A DNA stretch of 64,000 nucleotides from Isoetes taiwanensis (taxonomy: Eukaryota > Streptophyta > Lycopodiopsida > Isoetales > Isoetaceae), in NCBI GenBank assembly GCA_021234155.1, contig JAJEKV010000078.1, forward strand, positions 3,222,978 to 3,286,977, written 5' to 3'. Shown here in pieces: positions 1 through 11,269 of the stretch. A program made the position numbers and the translations under genes. The notes under the pieces are model-generated. The model was not told the origin of the DNA and ran no database searches. It saw only the letters and a list, made by a program, of their open reading frames with translations. The first letter of the stretch is position 1, and every line of letters begins with the position of its first letter.

Positions 1-541
1 AATAGATTGAGGAATCTCTTATCTCATAACTTTAAGAATAGTAAATTGAATCAACAATAATGGAATAGAATAGAGCAGATACTAAACTTTTTATTATCAC
101 AAGTAGAAGACCATTTTCAATTTCTTTATTTTAATATATGAGATATTTTCTTCTCTTATTATTTCCCATTGTTGCGTAATCACTATGAGGATTTACTGTC
201 TCCACTAGCTAGTTCTCTAGTATAATACCTTTATACGACTACCTTATAATAAGTTTTCTATGTTTCCCTTGGACATCTGATCACGTCATGAACGTGGTTC
301 ATGAATGTTTTCCATTTCTGAATTGCGCACTTTCCACTATAATTGCAGTACCCTTAAATATCGATATTTTTGCTAGAATTTTTAAATTCTTACATTTCTC
401 TTTAAATTTATTTGCCATCCTAAATTCACTAGTTACGATGCCCATCATTGCTGGCCATAAGTTGGAAAAACAAAGAGGTGAAATCAAGCATTCTGCTATG
501 CATTGGACCAATAAGAAAATAGAGGATAAGTTATGTCTTCC
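1..541. other. AT-rich intergenic DNA, no gene seen
   Basis: This stretch is AT-rich and gives only short overlapping open frames on both strands with no recognisable protein. I see no RNA gene or structured repeat before the inverted repeat that starts at 542. Confidence 0.6.
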
Positions 542-841
542 TTAAACCCCTTTGGTTTGGGTGCATATTCACCTGGGGGGTGACTCAGGAACCTTGAGTG
601 TTGGATAGGCATATTCACCCCTTATTCCTTAATCTACACCGTAAAAGTTCCTCGTTTGTGGGGTATGCAAGTACAAAATTTGCTATCTTGTATAACAAGA
701 TTCGCAAAATACTATAAGATTTCAAAGCGAGAATACTATATGGTGTTGATTTCAGATGCGTGCAAAATACAATTATGAGGGCTTTTTATTGCCCTACCCT
801 CACCCCCGTGTGAATATGCACCCAAACCAAAGGGGGTTTAA
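542..841. mobile_element. MITE-like element with about 38-bp terminal inverted repeats
   Basis: The left end (542-580) and right end (803-841) are inverted copies of each other. Both read TTAAACCCC(C)TTTGGTTTG and continue into GGGTGCATATTCAC and a G run. The enclosed 220 bp has no convincing coding potential, so this has the form of a short non-autonomous DNA transposon of about 300 bp. The ends begin TTAA, so a TTAA or TAA target duplication is possible but not proven. The superfamily is not recognised. Confidence 0.7.
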
Positions 842-1677
842 GGGGGGATTTTATTTAAATGTGTTGGACCCAATGGTTGTGTTAATTTATGTCAATGGTA
901 GTTATGTGTTGGTTGTTAATGTCAATGGTTGTTATGTGTTTGGTTGTTATGTGTTGGGGGATTTAATTTTTATATGTTGGATGTTAATGGTTTGTGTTGC
1001 AAAAAAAAAAATTTGGCCCCTTCGGACCTTAGGGACATCACACATCCCCCTTGTGACAAAAAATTTAGAATTTAAACCCGAAAAAACTAGAATTCATTTG
1101 AGGCTTTCATCACTGTAGCTTTTGAATTTCATCACAATAAAACAAATAGAACATAAGTAAAAGTTACCATAAAGATAGAAGCAGATTGATCCCATTATTA
1201 CGAAAGTCATAAAGTTTGCAACACCCATACACAAACATTTTTCAACTAGAATTTAACAACAGCCCTTTGGCCTCCATGGATTCTTGTGGTGAGAAACCAA
1301 AGTGGGAAACTTTTACGCTTGTTAGCACAAGGATCTAGAAGCCTTGGAATTTGCTTAATAAGCGCCTCAAAATCTAAAACTGCATGGTAATTTTTGCAAG
1401 CTTCATTCGAATGAGCCATAAAACAATATCCAATAGCGCAATCCTCAGATTAATCACCGGTAGAATATGAAAGCCTACCAACCCCGGCTGAAACATTGTT
1501 GTTTTAGCATAGATAACTTAATCAAACATATCCATATCATACACTATTAAAAAGATCTCGGAGAGCTTTCCAACATAATAAAAATCATCCGAAACGAGCT
1601 CTGGATCAAAAGTTATGATAAAAATATGTTGCCGGGAAAAAGCACTACATGCGCCCTTCAAGCCCTTCATGTGCCCA

Positions 1678-1851
1678 TTATGCACCACACACACAAAAAA
1701 GAGGGCTTTTGTTGTGAGCCATTGGTTGTTGACCATTATGCACCACACGCACAAAAAAAGGGCTTTTGTTGTGAGCCATTGGTTATTGACCATTATGCAC
1801 CACACACACAAAAAAAGGGCTTTTGTTGTGAGCCATTGGTTGTTGACCATT
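1678..1851. repeat. Three tandem 57-58-bp repeats
   Basis: Three near-identical units start at 1678, 1736 and 1793. Each begins TTATGCACCACAC and contains GGGCTTTTGTTGTGAGCC and a TTGACCA end. They differ at only a few bases and in A-run length, which suggests a recent origin. Open frames across them on both strands are by-products of the repeat period. Confidence 0.9.
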
Positions 1852-2362
1852 GAAAAAAAAAGGCTAAAATCAATGGCTCTAAATGGTGCACTCTAGATGT
1901 GCGCATTAGTACATCCATTTGAATACATCACGAAACCATCACGAAAACCTTAGTGAAAAGCGTCTGAAAAACACAAAGAAAACCCCCTCTTATTATGCTA
2001 CATATTTGTGCTTAAATTGCAAGCAGTTCCATTGGTCTAGCAATAAAATGTGTTGAGTGAAATCAAGCATTCTACGATGCATTGGACCAGATGAAAAAGA
2101 GAGGATATATTGTGTTTTCTTTATATTTGTTCTTAAATTGCACACAATTCCATTGGTTTAGCAATAAAATGTACTAAGACCAAGTACTCTGTATAATAAT
2201 ACTCTATAAGAGGGTAAAAGCATGTTATCAGTGTCCGGTTTTGGAACCTGCCCAAAGTACCTACACTAGGTACTCCAAAAACTAGTACTTTCTTTTCTCC
2301 CTTTTCATCAAAATCAATACACAAAAGCAAAATAGAAGTCCAAGACATGTTAATATTCAATG

Positions 2363-2995
2363 CTAAGTGAAATACAAACCTAAGTAAAGATAAAAAAGAA
2401 TGCAATAATTTTTAAACTTAATATTTATTGAGACATTACGTAAGGTCTCATGCCATTTGATTAATTCAGCCAAGAGGCCTTCTAAATCATTTGCCTTCCC
2501 ATTTGACAATGTACTAATATACTCTTTCACCTCTGCCTCAGTGAAAATATCTTCTTCCACCGTGCAGCCTTTCATCCTAGAGGCATGTAGGGCATAGTAG
2601 AATTCCTTGACAAATTCCAAAAGCTGTGATGTCTCCAAACTATGTTCTGCGGTGTGCATGGCAAGCTTAGACCAGAAGCTTTTTGGCTTTTCTTCAAAGA
2701 GTACATTAAGACCAACTTGTTTTGTCTTGTAAAACACCTTCTTCTTCTTCTTTGAAGCTTTTTTATACCACTGAGATTTAACTTTCAGACCTTTCGACAA
2801 AGATTTTCTCATTTGTGAGCATTCTCGATCCCACCAAGACTTGAATTTACGTCCGAGTGGGCAAGCTCTGGTTTCTCCAAAGCTCTTCGTAGCTGCATTC
2901 AAGATTGCCTGCGAAAAAAGATTGAGCATCAATATCCCCCTTGATGTCCTCGACCAGTTCTGATAAAGCTTGTTGATAGGTTTCTCTTTTGACAT
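2363..2995 (-). pseudogene. LINE (L1-like) ORF2 fragment, linker to start of reverse transcriptase
   Basis: The 210-residue open frame reads as the region between endonuclease and reverse transcriptase in plant L1-type LINEs. A WWDREC motif sits near residue 54. It is followed by a basic helical stretch (KKASKKKKKVFYKTKQ), FW.KL, and then the start of the RT domain (FTEAEVKEYISTLSNGKAND), where such proteins read GKAPGPDG. GKANDLEG in place of GKAPGPDG and the missing catalytic RT blocks show a broken copy. No endonuclease or YADD box is present nearby. The frame belongs to a truncated, inactive retroelement. Confidence 0.75.
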
Positions 2996-4082
2996 AATCT
3001 AGCTTAAGGGACATTTCCTTTCACCTTTGTGTTTGTGCATAGGCACATTTTTCGATTCTGGTTGCTTATCCATCAACTCAAAATGGGTATTATGGTACAA
3101 AGTACTTGGTCTTGGGTTAGGGTGTTTCTTAAAAAGCATCATTTAGTGGTAAAAAGCTAGCCAAAGACTAGTTATTGCTTAAGTTCTGTTAAACTCCTTA
3201 ATTCATATCACTACTGGCACAATTCAAATTTCCCACATGAATTTGAAAGTGGCATTTGATGCATTCTTGATTGAGCAAGCGCTCCGACTGCATTCTACTC
3301 ATGCGCTTCACAAGCCACCTTCTCAAATGCTCAGGCGCTCGTACTTTTCTCTTCAGGTGTTCAGGCATTTTTTCTTACAGGCTCAGGCATTCTTCTCGTT
3401 TTATCAGGATGAATTTTTGGGTGAGTTCAACCACTTCCAGCCAGTTCTTCCTCAATATGGTTATACTGTTCTGAAAGCTTGAATAGGTGACCAGTGCTTG
3501 CTCCTGCTGGCTTCTTTAACTTGTATAGGGATTCTTTGTTAGATTTAGATGCACAGAACGACCACTCGTTAAACCCCAAACCCTCTTTGTTGTTCTCATC
3601 GATTAGAATGCTGTCAATAAAGATCTTGATCAAATCACTGCTGCGATCTTGCTGATCAATGAAGTTGATATGAACTTGATGGTGTGTGATGTTGATAAAG
3701 ATCTGTCTAGGAAGATGATGGTAGCAATCCCCTCCAAACTAGAGGCGATCGCAACTGCGATCTTCTAGACCTGTAGCTTGAATGAGCAGCTAGTAGCTTG
3801 CGTTTTTAGCCTAGCTTGAAAACCCTTCACTCGATTGATCTCGATAATTGGAAAAACGTCCATAGAGATATTGAGCTGGATCAAATCGAAGTTGTGATCC
3901 TGTTGACCAGCTGAGGTTGAAATGAACATAGGGGGTGGTTGATAAACAGTTGTTCAAGAAGATCGCGGCAGTAATCCCCCTCAAGCTAGAGGCAATTGCA
4001 GCTGCGATCTTCGAGACCAATCGCTTCAAGCATCTAGAAGCTTATGTTTTAAGCTTAGCAGTGTCAACAAGGGGCGCCGGGG

Positions 4083-4318
4083 AGGAAAGGAAGCACTCAG
4101 AAAAAAACCATATAAACCATGGGAGTGTGAGGGAGGGTTTTTTTTTTTTTTTTTGGTCCAAACGTACTGTATTAGTATGGAAGGAGGCTGTTCCATATAA
4201 ATTATATAAGAAATATGGTAGGGATATTTGAAATATGAAGGAAATCTTTTAAGAAAATTTCATATAAGGGTTAGTTTCTCTTGACCCTATGCACGCACAT
4301 GCGCTATGTGACTTATAT
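4083..4318. repeat. Dispersed repeat, copy 1 of 2
   Basis: About 230 bp here match 22614-22800 in the same orientation. Shared blocks include AAGAAATATGGTAGGG, AAATATGAAG, TTAGAAAATTTC-like, AGTTTCTCTTGACCCTATG and GCACGCACATGC. This copy has a T17 run (about 4138-4154) where the other has mixed T-rich sequence. No coding capacity is seen, and the family is not recognised. Confidence 0.7.
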
Positions 4319-4419
4319 CCAGGCCTTAGCAAATCGTATATATACTTTTCTGGAGAAAATTATCTACTTTGTTCTTGACAATCGCCGTGGCGATTGCTCG
4401 GACCTGATGTTGATTACAG

Positions 4420-5187
4420 ATGTCTTCAGAGTTTTTGCTCGTAGTCAAGGGTGTGGTTGTGGCTAAGGGTAAGATTTACACTTTCACTAAACATCACAAT
4501 GTTCAAGTTCTAGATGGAGCCTCTAATGTTTTCATTGACTCGCTTCTCGATGGTTCAACTAGACTACATTTTGTTGAACCCGAAATAGACACTATAGAGT
4601 AGGCATGCGGTGCATTCATACTCTGGCCTATAGCTGACATTGTAATGGAAGCAACATGGGGTGCACCAAACATATCCACCCCAAAAAGGCAATTAAAGAA
4701 GATAAATCGGCAGATTCCTGACAAGGAAGGAAGTCCTTCAGTAATGGTATCACCTAAGGTTATCACTAGGGATTACTTCATAGGATGCACGTTGTGACAG
4801 ACCCTATGGCATGGGTACTATAATATTCATAGATCCAAATCATTCTATAGGGGATGAGTTTATTGCTGCCACTATCATGGATGTGCTTCATATGCCAGCA
4901 GATCCATCAATGCAGTGTTTGGCTTGCATCGAGCCTCAGCTGCACGACTTGGTGCATTAAGACATTCATTTATGGTTGTGGACGACACCCCATTATCTAA
5001 GAGTCTGGGAAGAGTTGTTGATGAGGCATCAGAGGCAAGGAAGAAGCATTTTAAAGAACTAAAATCTGCTAGTTCGAAGAGAAAATAAAATTTAGGTAAC
5101 ACACGAGGAAAGCAAGCAAAGAAACCTTCTAAGTGTGCTAGAAAAATAACCGACCAGGCGGTTAAGGAGTTCATAAAATCAAAGTGA
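4420..5187 (+). pseudogene. Decayed coding remnant, unrecognised
   Basis: Fragments in shifting plus-strand frames read like former protein. One piece begins LLVVKGVVVAKGKIYTF and runs to a stop near 4602. Another covers 4640-4790 (ATWGAPNISTPKRQLKK). A third (4890-5187) has FMVVDDTPLSKSLGRVVDEA followed by a lysine-rich tail. Stops and frame changes separate them. They lie directly upstream of the DUF7869-like remnant and may be the N-terminal part of the same element. This is inference from position only. Confidence 0.35.
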
Positions 5188-5208
5188 TGTGCTAAGCTTT
5201 GATGTTCC

Positions 5209-5952
5209 ATGTTTTCAACTAAGGAGATTGCTAGCCTTAAAACCTTCTACTGGAACATAAAGTCTTCGGATCAGATTACCTTTGTCTACAACATGGTTGA
5301 CTTATGTGCTGCGGATGGTCAAGTGATGCTTGATAACAAGGAGGTCTGCCAGCAAGCATGGCAGATGGCGTATGACATAGCTTTGTCGAGCTTTTTATAG
5401 ATAAGGAAGAATTTTATAGAGGGCCACAGGGTAGTTGAGCATAGAAACTCAGGTTCAATGAAGACGAGGTCTCACACTCTTGCAACAGATAGTGTATTCA
5501 CATTGTATGTCAATAAGAATGCTGAGACTATGTCGCAATGGACAAGAGAGAATATATTGAAGCTACCATTCGTTCTGACCAAGAAGGATATACATAAATA
5601 AGTTGATATTGTTGTGGAAGAGCTGAGTGGTAAGCATATGTCGTGCTCTTCTTTCTTGCATATTTGGAAGGATAATCATTCGAAGGTTGCCATAGCCAAA
5701 TGCATCACTTTTTCCAAATGCAAGACCTATATACTTATCAAAGAGAAGCTGGCTAAAACACGGGATCCATTGGAAAGAAGAGAGTTGGCATGGATAAGGA
5801 AGGTTCATACATTTGCACAACTATCTTGTAGAAGCCTTTACTGGTCATGGAGAGCATTGGGGTACAAAATTGCCAGTGAGGTACAATTTTTGGCGAAGCA
5901 ACAAATACATAAGCACTATGAGAGCACAATGAGAAGACTCGGATCATCATGA
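5209..5952 (+). pseudogene. DUF7869-type transposon protein remnant (central part)
   Basis: Plus-strand frames spell a protein broken by in-frame stops near 5400 and 5600. The recognisable part is 5614-5952: SFLHIWKDNHSKVAIAKC, then ITFSKC, then IKEKLAKTRDPLERREL. This is the pattern seen before the DUF7869 domain in that family (F..LWK..F..V.I....RFS.C followed by a charged helix). The gene inside the 36-45 kb element has the same arrangement (YFLRLWKQEFNLVRIQ, ARFSVC). The C-terminal domain is absent, so this is a truncated copy of a related but clearly different element. Confidence 0.5.
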
Positions 5953-6182
5953 CTGTCAAAAATAATCAACGGCTAGAATTTCTTAATATGAGCCTGATGC
6001 TTCATCATAGTAGCGGCTCTCCATTTGTGGCATTTGATCTACTTCACCAAATAAAGAAAGCTATGGCTCTTGAAATCGGCATCCAAAACCAAAAATAGAT
6101 GTGAAATTGTAGCTTCTACATGTGCATATTTTGAGCACAATCATGAAATTTCAGATCAGGGTTGCCATAGAGTAGAAGCCAA

Positions 6183-6590
6183 TATCTTATAAAATACTTC
6201 ATAGAATTGAGTGCTGTCAGTTCCATTAATTTCGTAGCAGGAAAACATTTTAGAACACCAAGTTTCAAGTAAATCCATCGAGTATTTTCAAGTATTTTCA
6301 CAACAAGAGGCGAAAAAATGATTTCTAATGTTTTATCGTAAAAATCTAATATCTTACAAATTACACCACATAATTTGATGACGTCTGTTCCATTGGATCC
6401 ATAATACAAAAATATCTTTGGAAGCCAAGTTTTAGATCATTCTATAGAGAATTAAGATCATTCAGAATATCTCACAAATGGCTTCATAAAATGTAATGTC
6501 TATTCCATTAAATTGGGGATGCAAAAGCGAATTAGAAGGTCAAGTTTGAGTCAGTTTCATGAAGAATTCTTGTGAATCATCCAAAAAATT
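6183..6590. repeat. Three imperfect tandem units of about 120-170 bp
   Basis: Units starting near 6183, 6351 and 6469 share ATCTTACAAA-like starts, a middle TCTGTTCCATT block and a later CCAAGTTT block. They are diverged, and unit 1 carries extra sequence after CCATCGAGTATTTTC. This looks like an old tandem amplification. No gene is visible. Confidence 0.55.
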
Positions 6591-6738
6591 ACTTCATTAT
6601 ATGCTTGTCTAAATAAGCACCAAATGTCATGTGTTTAAAAACTGCCGGTTTTAAGCACTCTTGAGAACTGCCAATCGGAGACCCAAAGATCCGGTTTAGA
6701 TCTTTAACCTATATCAAGATATTAAGAAGAATATCTTC

Positions 6739-6972
6739 TTGCTTGTGAGGCCACCTAATAGCTGCAATACCTGGTTAGCTTATGCAGAAGAAAACCCTAT
6801 AGAGGACCCAAACGAGCCGCACTACGAAGAGGTGTACGTCTCTTGGGTCGAGCCTATCAGTAGGAAAGCTATACCTTATCCCAAGAACTATGTTGATTGT
6901 TCGAAGAAGAGATGGATGCCTAACCCTAATGATCCGCCTCGATACACGCATGTAAAAACCATTTATGCATGA
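6739..6972 (+). CDS. Short unrecognised open frame
   Basis: A 77-residue frame contains a plausible protein-like segment (SCNTWLAYAEENPIED, then PHYEEVYVSWVEPISRKAI), ends at a TGA and is followed by a short acidic stretch near 7050-7080 (NEDKDDDNDEE). I recognise no family. It may be an exon or a transposon remnant; no splice sites are clear. Confidence 0.2.
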   Translation: MLVRPPNSCNTWLAYAEENPIEDPNEPHYEEVYVSWVEPISRKAIPYPKNYVDCSKKRWMPNPNDPPRYTHVKTIYA

Positions 6973-7949
6973 GAAGTTGAAGGCATGCCTTCAATTATAT
7001 TGATCCCAAGCAATATGGCCTCTCAATTAAGAGACATGGTTGCTAATGAGGATAAAGATGATGATAATGATGAAGAATAAACTTGTGTGTCGACCTGAGT
7101 CAAATGTATTATGCTTGATTGTTTAAGAGATTTAAAAATAGTCTTGCTAGCTAGCTTAAAATGAGCAAAATGCGTCATGCTTGCTACCTTATTATTGAGC
7201 TAATTGTGTCATGTTTGCTAGCTTAAAATTCTCAAATTAGCTGGGTTTTTCTCAAATTAATGAATTGGTGCTTACAAGCAACGAAAAAAAAAGAAAATGG
7301 CGTATATCTATTTCGACATACCCCATTAATGAGGTATATCGACTTCGGTATATGCTAATATATAGTGCATGCCATTAATTGGCGTATATGAACTTCAATA
7401 TGCTCTTTATGAGTAAAATAGTATTAGTGCCTACAAATGTTTTAACGTTCTTTTTGACACAACTTATGTCGAAATTTGTAACGAAAAAACTGATGCATGC
7501 TTTGACGACATATTGACCCTTACACTGACATAATATTTGACAAATAGTCTGAAGTTTATCTTTATATATACTTCAATATAGGCCACTTTAGAAAACCATA
7601 TTTCCTTTTGAAAAGCACCTCTTGAAAAACTACACCTGCTAATACACCACATCTGTAAAACGGCACCTCTTTAAAAACAACTACCTGGCACAAAGTTTTG
7701 CTAATATATCTCAAAGGAATAATCAAATCTTGCCTAGATCTTTATCTTAATCTTTAGCTACAACTTTCCAACATAGGGGCACGAGGGGAAAATGGCGTGT
7801 TTCCCTAGTTCAGTTACTCTAGTGAGTTCGAAATGTGGTTTTGATTTTGCATATGAGGCCAAAGCATCCAATTTACTCTAGGGACTAACTGTTATAACCT
7901 ATGGGGCCAAACTCGACTTGCTTTATGCAACTGATCGACCTTTTGCCCA

Positions 7950-8520
7950 ATGCACTCCTTGCATTAGGGTTTTTTTGAGATTAAAAAAGGGCCTTCAAAA
8001 GATGCCAACTAAGCCAAATGAAAATGAACTACCAATCAGAAATCAGAGCCTGATGGGTCCAGTCAGCAAAACTGTTATAACTAACTCACTGGATCACATT
8101 TTCTAGCATAACTTTTAATAGAAAAGTCCAAATGAGCTCTCGTTAGTGCAATAGATAGATCTCGTTGAGATCTTTCCAACCTTAGGTGCTTTGCACATAT
8201 TTTAACCACTTATGATTGTCAAAACTCAAAAAAATATGGTTTTGACCATTTTTTACTATCCTACGGGGCTAAAAGATATGCAAACCACCCAAGGTTAGAA
8301 AGATCTCAATGAGATCTATCTATTGCATTAAACAAGAACTCATTTGAACTTTTATATCAACACTTATGCTAGAAAATGTGATCCAACGAAAGTTAGTTAT
8401 AATCTGCTTTGCCGACCGGATTACCGCCTGCTTTCTCGATTGGTAGTTCATATAGCTTAGTCAGCAGTTCTTAGAAGGCCCTTTTATAATCTCAAAAAAT
8501 CCCTAATGTCTAGTGTGCTA
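7950..8520. repeat. Long foldback element, about 250-bp inverted arms
   Basis: The left arm (about 7950-8207) is matched in reverse complement by the right arm (about 8268-8520), leaving a loop of only about 60 bp. Matching landmarks are CATTAGGG/CCCTAATG at the outer ends, AAGGGCCTTC/GAAGGCCC, TTTTCTAGCATAA/TTATGCTAGAAAA, and GATCTTTC.AACCTT at the inner ends. Transcribed, it would fold into one long hairpin. No open frame is needed to explain it. The second foldback at 24583-25135 shares arm motifs (ATAACTTTT, GATCTTTC). Confidence 0.85.
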
Positions 8521-8773
8521 GTCTAAAATGTAGTATGTACTTGCAAAGAATATGGACATTCGATCAATCATCTACTCTCGTAACATGTGTCCTAGAGTAG
8601 TCGAACTATGTTCTGAGCCATCGCGACAATGCAAGTTTGAAACTAGAACATGTATCCTAGGGTAGTCGAACTGTCATTTCGTACCTTTTGGAATGCTCGG
8701 TCTCATGTTATCCAAATTTTGTTACAAGCCATCATGACTATGCCAGTTTGCAACTAGTGCCTCGGGAGGGTTT

Positions 8774-9118
8774 TTGTGTTTTTTGCTCTTGGAGCCTCTC
8801 TTTGGACCCTTGAGGAAACCCTGTAAGGAAGCTCTCGACCACTTTAGAGACAAGGAAGGCTGCCAAAACGTAAATTTTACAGATTTAATGGGGCTTAAGT
8901 ATCAGGGCATCAAAACTGCTCCATTTGCTAAGCATTGCATGGATGTGCCAATCTCCCTTCGTTGTAGGGACACCATGGGAAAATGGAATATTCCTCAAAC
9001 AACATATGGTATTTTCAAGTGTGGATCATGTTTTGGGTTGTTGGGACACTTCCATAGCGTGTGTCATGGCGGGCTGGAAGGCCCCAGTATGCCATGCAAA
9101 ATAACAATCACAAAGTAG
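8774..9118 (+). pseudogene. Unrecognised open frame with zinc-knuckle-like motif
   Basis: The 114-residue frame ends in FKCGSCFGLLGHFHSVC, a CX2CX5HX4C spacing close to the CCHC knuckle of LINE ORF1 and Gag proteins. The lead-in WNIPQTTYGIF also resembles the segment before that knuckle in plant LINE ORF1. The LINE reverse-transcriptase remnant starts about 30 bp downstream on the same strand, so this may be the ORF1 tail of a deleted LINE. The motif spacing is not exact and the assignment is tentative. Confidence 0.35.
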
Positions 9119-9139
9119 ATCTGTATTCCTAGGGCCATT

Positions 9140-9963
9140 AGTCACACTTGTTTAGGCTTTGGTAGAGTCCGGGTTCTTCTATAACGTGGTTGAGGTTTGG
9201 TGCCCGGTAAGATCCCTAGAATGACCTAGAGCGGTGCGTGAAAGCCTTCTTAGCTCGAGCACTTAAGGTAAAGTCCACAGATTCAAATCAGATCCTATTG
9301 CAAGAGACATGTTATTGCCCCTTCAAAGGGCCGACCGACCATCATATCATCTACTTTCGAAAGATGGTTGGTGCTCGTCTTCCCAATTTAAACATGTCCG
9401 ACATTGGATATGGGTACACCTTAAAGCCCTGTTGGAAGGAAAAGCGAGCTCAATGGTTGTTTCATGGAATGTGCAAAGTGCGGTGCATACACAGTTCAAA
9501 CTACGAAAAGACGTTCCCCACTTGAGGCAATAGCTTGATGCTTTCTTCCTTAGCAAACTCTAGAAAGCGGTGCCCTGGAACATGTTAAAATGACACTACC
9601 AGTAGCAGATCAACCCCATACTCACACGATGTCCACAACATTGTCTGCATACACATTTGCTCATGAAGAAGCGCATATGTTGATAGCTTCCATTCGCACA
9701 GATGCGCATCGCGTCCGCATTGAGATAGGAAGATGGATTCGAAAGGCACTCGAGGATACGATTTGCCAGGGTTGTTACCAGGGGTTATTGAGGATGAATG
9801 TCATGCCCTTCAGACTTGTGCAACATTCAATCATATCCAGACACACTATGTTGAGTTAGCCTCGCATAACCAGCCGTTATGTGTGGGCTCTGGGGGCTTA
9901 TTGGGATCATATCTTCAAGGCATGGATACACGCACTCAGATATGTCCTTTGGCACGATACTGA
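9140..9963 (+). pseudogene. LINE reverse transcriptase, C-terminal third (frameshifted)
   Basis: Read across three frames, this gives the C-terminal region of a LINE ORF2. It has a VEVWCP block (where intact copies read YGVEVWG), then VKAFLARALKVKST, RLPNLNMSDIGYGY, IEIGRWIRKALED, and VIEDECHALQTCATF with the CxxC...H...C arrangement typical of the LINE C-terminal zinc-binding segment. Homologous blocks occur on the minus strand at 30044-30850 and 31480-31870. Multiple frameshifts make it inactive. The 3' tail follows at 10109-10166. Confidence 0.75.
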
Positions 9964-10108
9964 ATTGTCGCCTATAATATCATTATATAGTTTATTAGCA
10001 TGCTTATTATTGCCAAGGTTTTTCCCCCAAAAACTCTTAGGGGCTTAATCCTAACAGTAATACGCTTTTTTTTCTCTTTGTTTAGGTCCCATAGGTCAAT
10101 TGGTCTTT

Positions 10109-10166
10109 ATGGACGATAAAAATACATTCCATTCTACTCTACTCTACTCTATTCTATTATATCGTT
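10109..10166 (+). repeat. LINE 3' end with (TTCTA)n-type tail
   Basis: After about 150 bp of untranslated sequence the LINE remnant ends in GGACGATAAAAA followed by ATTCCATTCTACTCTACTC-like pentamers. The same GACGATAAAAA plus ATTCT pentamer junction recurs on the minus strand at 53340-53400, and in a variant form at 14545-14590. This tail, rather than poly(A), appears to mark this LINE lineage. Confidence 0.6.
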
Positions 10167-10601
10167 AATTTGGTGAATAAAGATGGATATTGCCAATGAT
10201 GAGCACATGCATCCGCTCAGGCTCTTCCATCACAATATTCTTGATATAAGCCCTTTGATCATGGTGGCAACAGAGACCAAGTAACCACTTGATCCCTATC
10301 TAGATGGATGCATGAAAATGATAAATAATGCCATGTGTATAGCTTAAAGGCATGAATTCTTCTTGAACACGATATCCTTTGCTAGTTCATGAAACCGTAT
10401 GTTTGTAACATATGGTTTCAATGGTTTTAGGGTTGTATTGTATGTTTTTGAGTATGGATTTAGGGCAAAAACGAATCTTTTTCTTTCTCAGTATTCTTGG
10501 AGTGGCGTGGGTGGGGTCGAGGAGCTTCGTTCCATGGTTTGATGCAGCGCTAAGTTTAGAAGGTAGAGATTTCTGTTTATAGGAAGCTGATACTGCATTA
10601 C

Positions 10602-10725
10602 ATGGCGAATCCGGCCCAGATGGACTATACAAAACAATTCTGGCAGCTTCATCATAGGGTTGTGTTTGGATGCGTTCTGGGCAGAGAGTTCCATAGGAGG
10701 CATTCTTGGACGGATCTGGAAGGTA
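10602..10725 (+). CDS. Possible first exon of an unrecognised gene
   Basis: An ATG at 10602 opens a frame reading MANPAQMDYTKQFWQLHH, then REFHRRHSWTDLE. It reaches a good donor, GAAG|GTAAGG, at about 10722-10728. A strong pyrimidine tract and acceptor (TTTTTTGATTGCAG) follow near 11105, and another acceptor (TTGTCTTTGCAG) near 11369. I could not join these into one open frame and recognise no family. A real small gene is possible, and so is chance. Confidence 0.25.
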
Positions 10726-11269
10726 AGGGACGAGCGGAAGATAGGTTGCTTGTTATGCAAGAGATGCTTCATTTTCTTGGTCATGATCCATTCCGGTGTG
10801 TAGCCTTGGCTACGGTGGCCTCTCAGGATGATTCCGGGCCATTCAGGGTATTTCTTAAGTCTTTGATATGGTTGTGCTCCAGAGGTTTTGATAGATAACT
10901 CCCTTTGTTTTTATTTTTTTTGTATTCACTGGTATACAGTGCCGAATTTAGATGCCCTGGCTTCTTTTTGCTCTTCATTGCTAAGTAACCCGAATTTCAG
11001 TATGTAATCTTAAGTTCTGCATTTTGTGCATTAGCAATTTTGCACATATATGTGGAAGACGCCATGGCACTTTCCTGTTTGCTTGTGCTGTTTTTTGATT
11101 GCAGGTGTTTGGCATTGTGGAAACTGAAAGAAACTTAAAGAATTCCTCTTCTTTGCTTCGGAGAGGTGTGACTTTGTGTTATTGTTGCTCATTGTGTGCA
11201 TGATTAAACATAAAAGTAAAAAAAAGGATGGGAAAATGCATTGGTGTCTGTGTGCTTGAGCATGTGCAT

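Noticed and set aside
1518-1896. Overlapping repeat-encoded frames on both strands (VVSHWLLTIMHHTHKKR type)
   Set aside because: They are translations of three 57-58-bp tandem units and have no independent evidence of coding.
9309-9560. Start of a LINE endonuclease domain (VSWNVQSAV)
   Set aside because: Comparison with the minus-strand copy at 30044-30850 shows this segment lies within the reverse-transcriptase C-terminal region (DGWNVAEQW in the same place), so the resemblance is chance.
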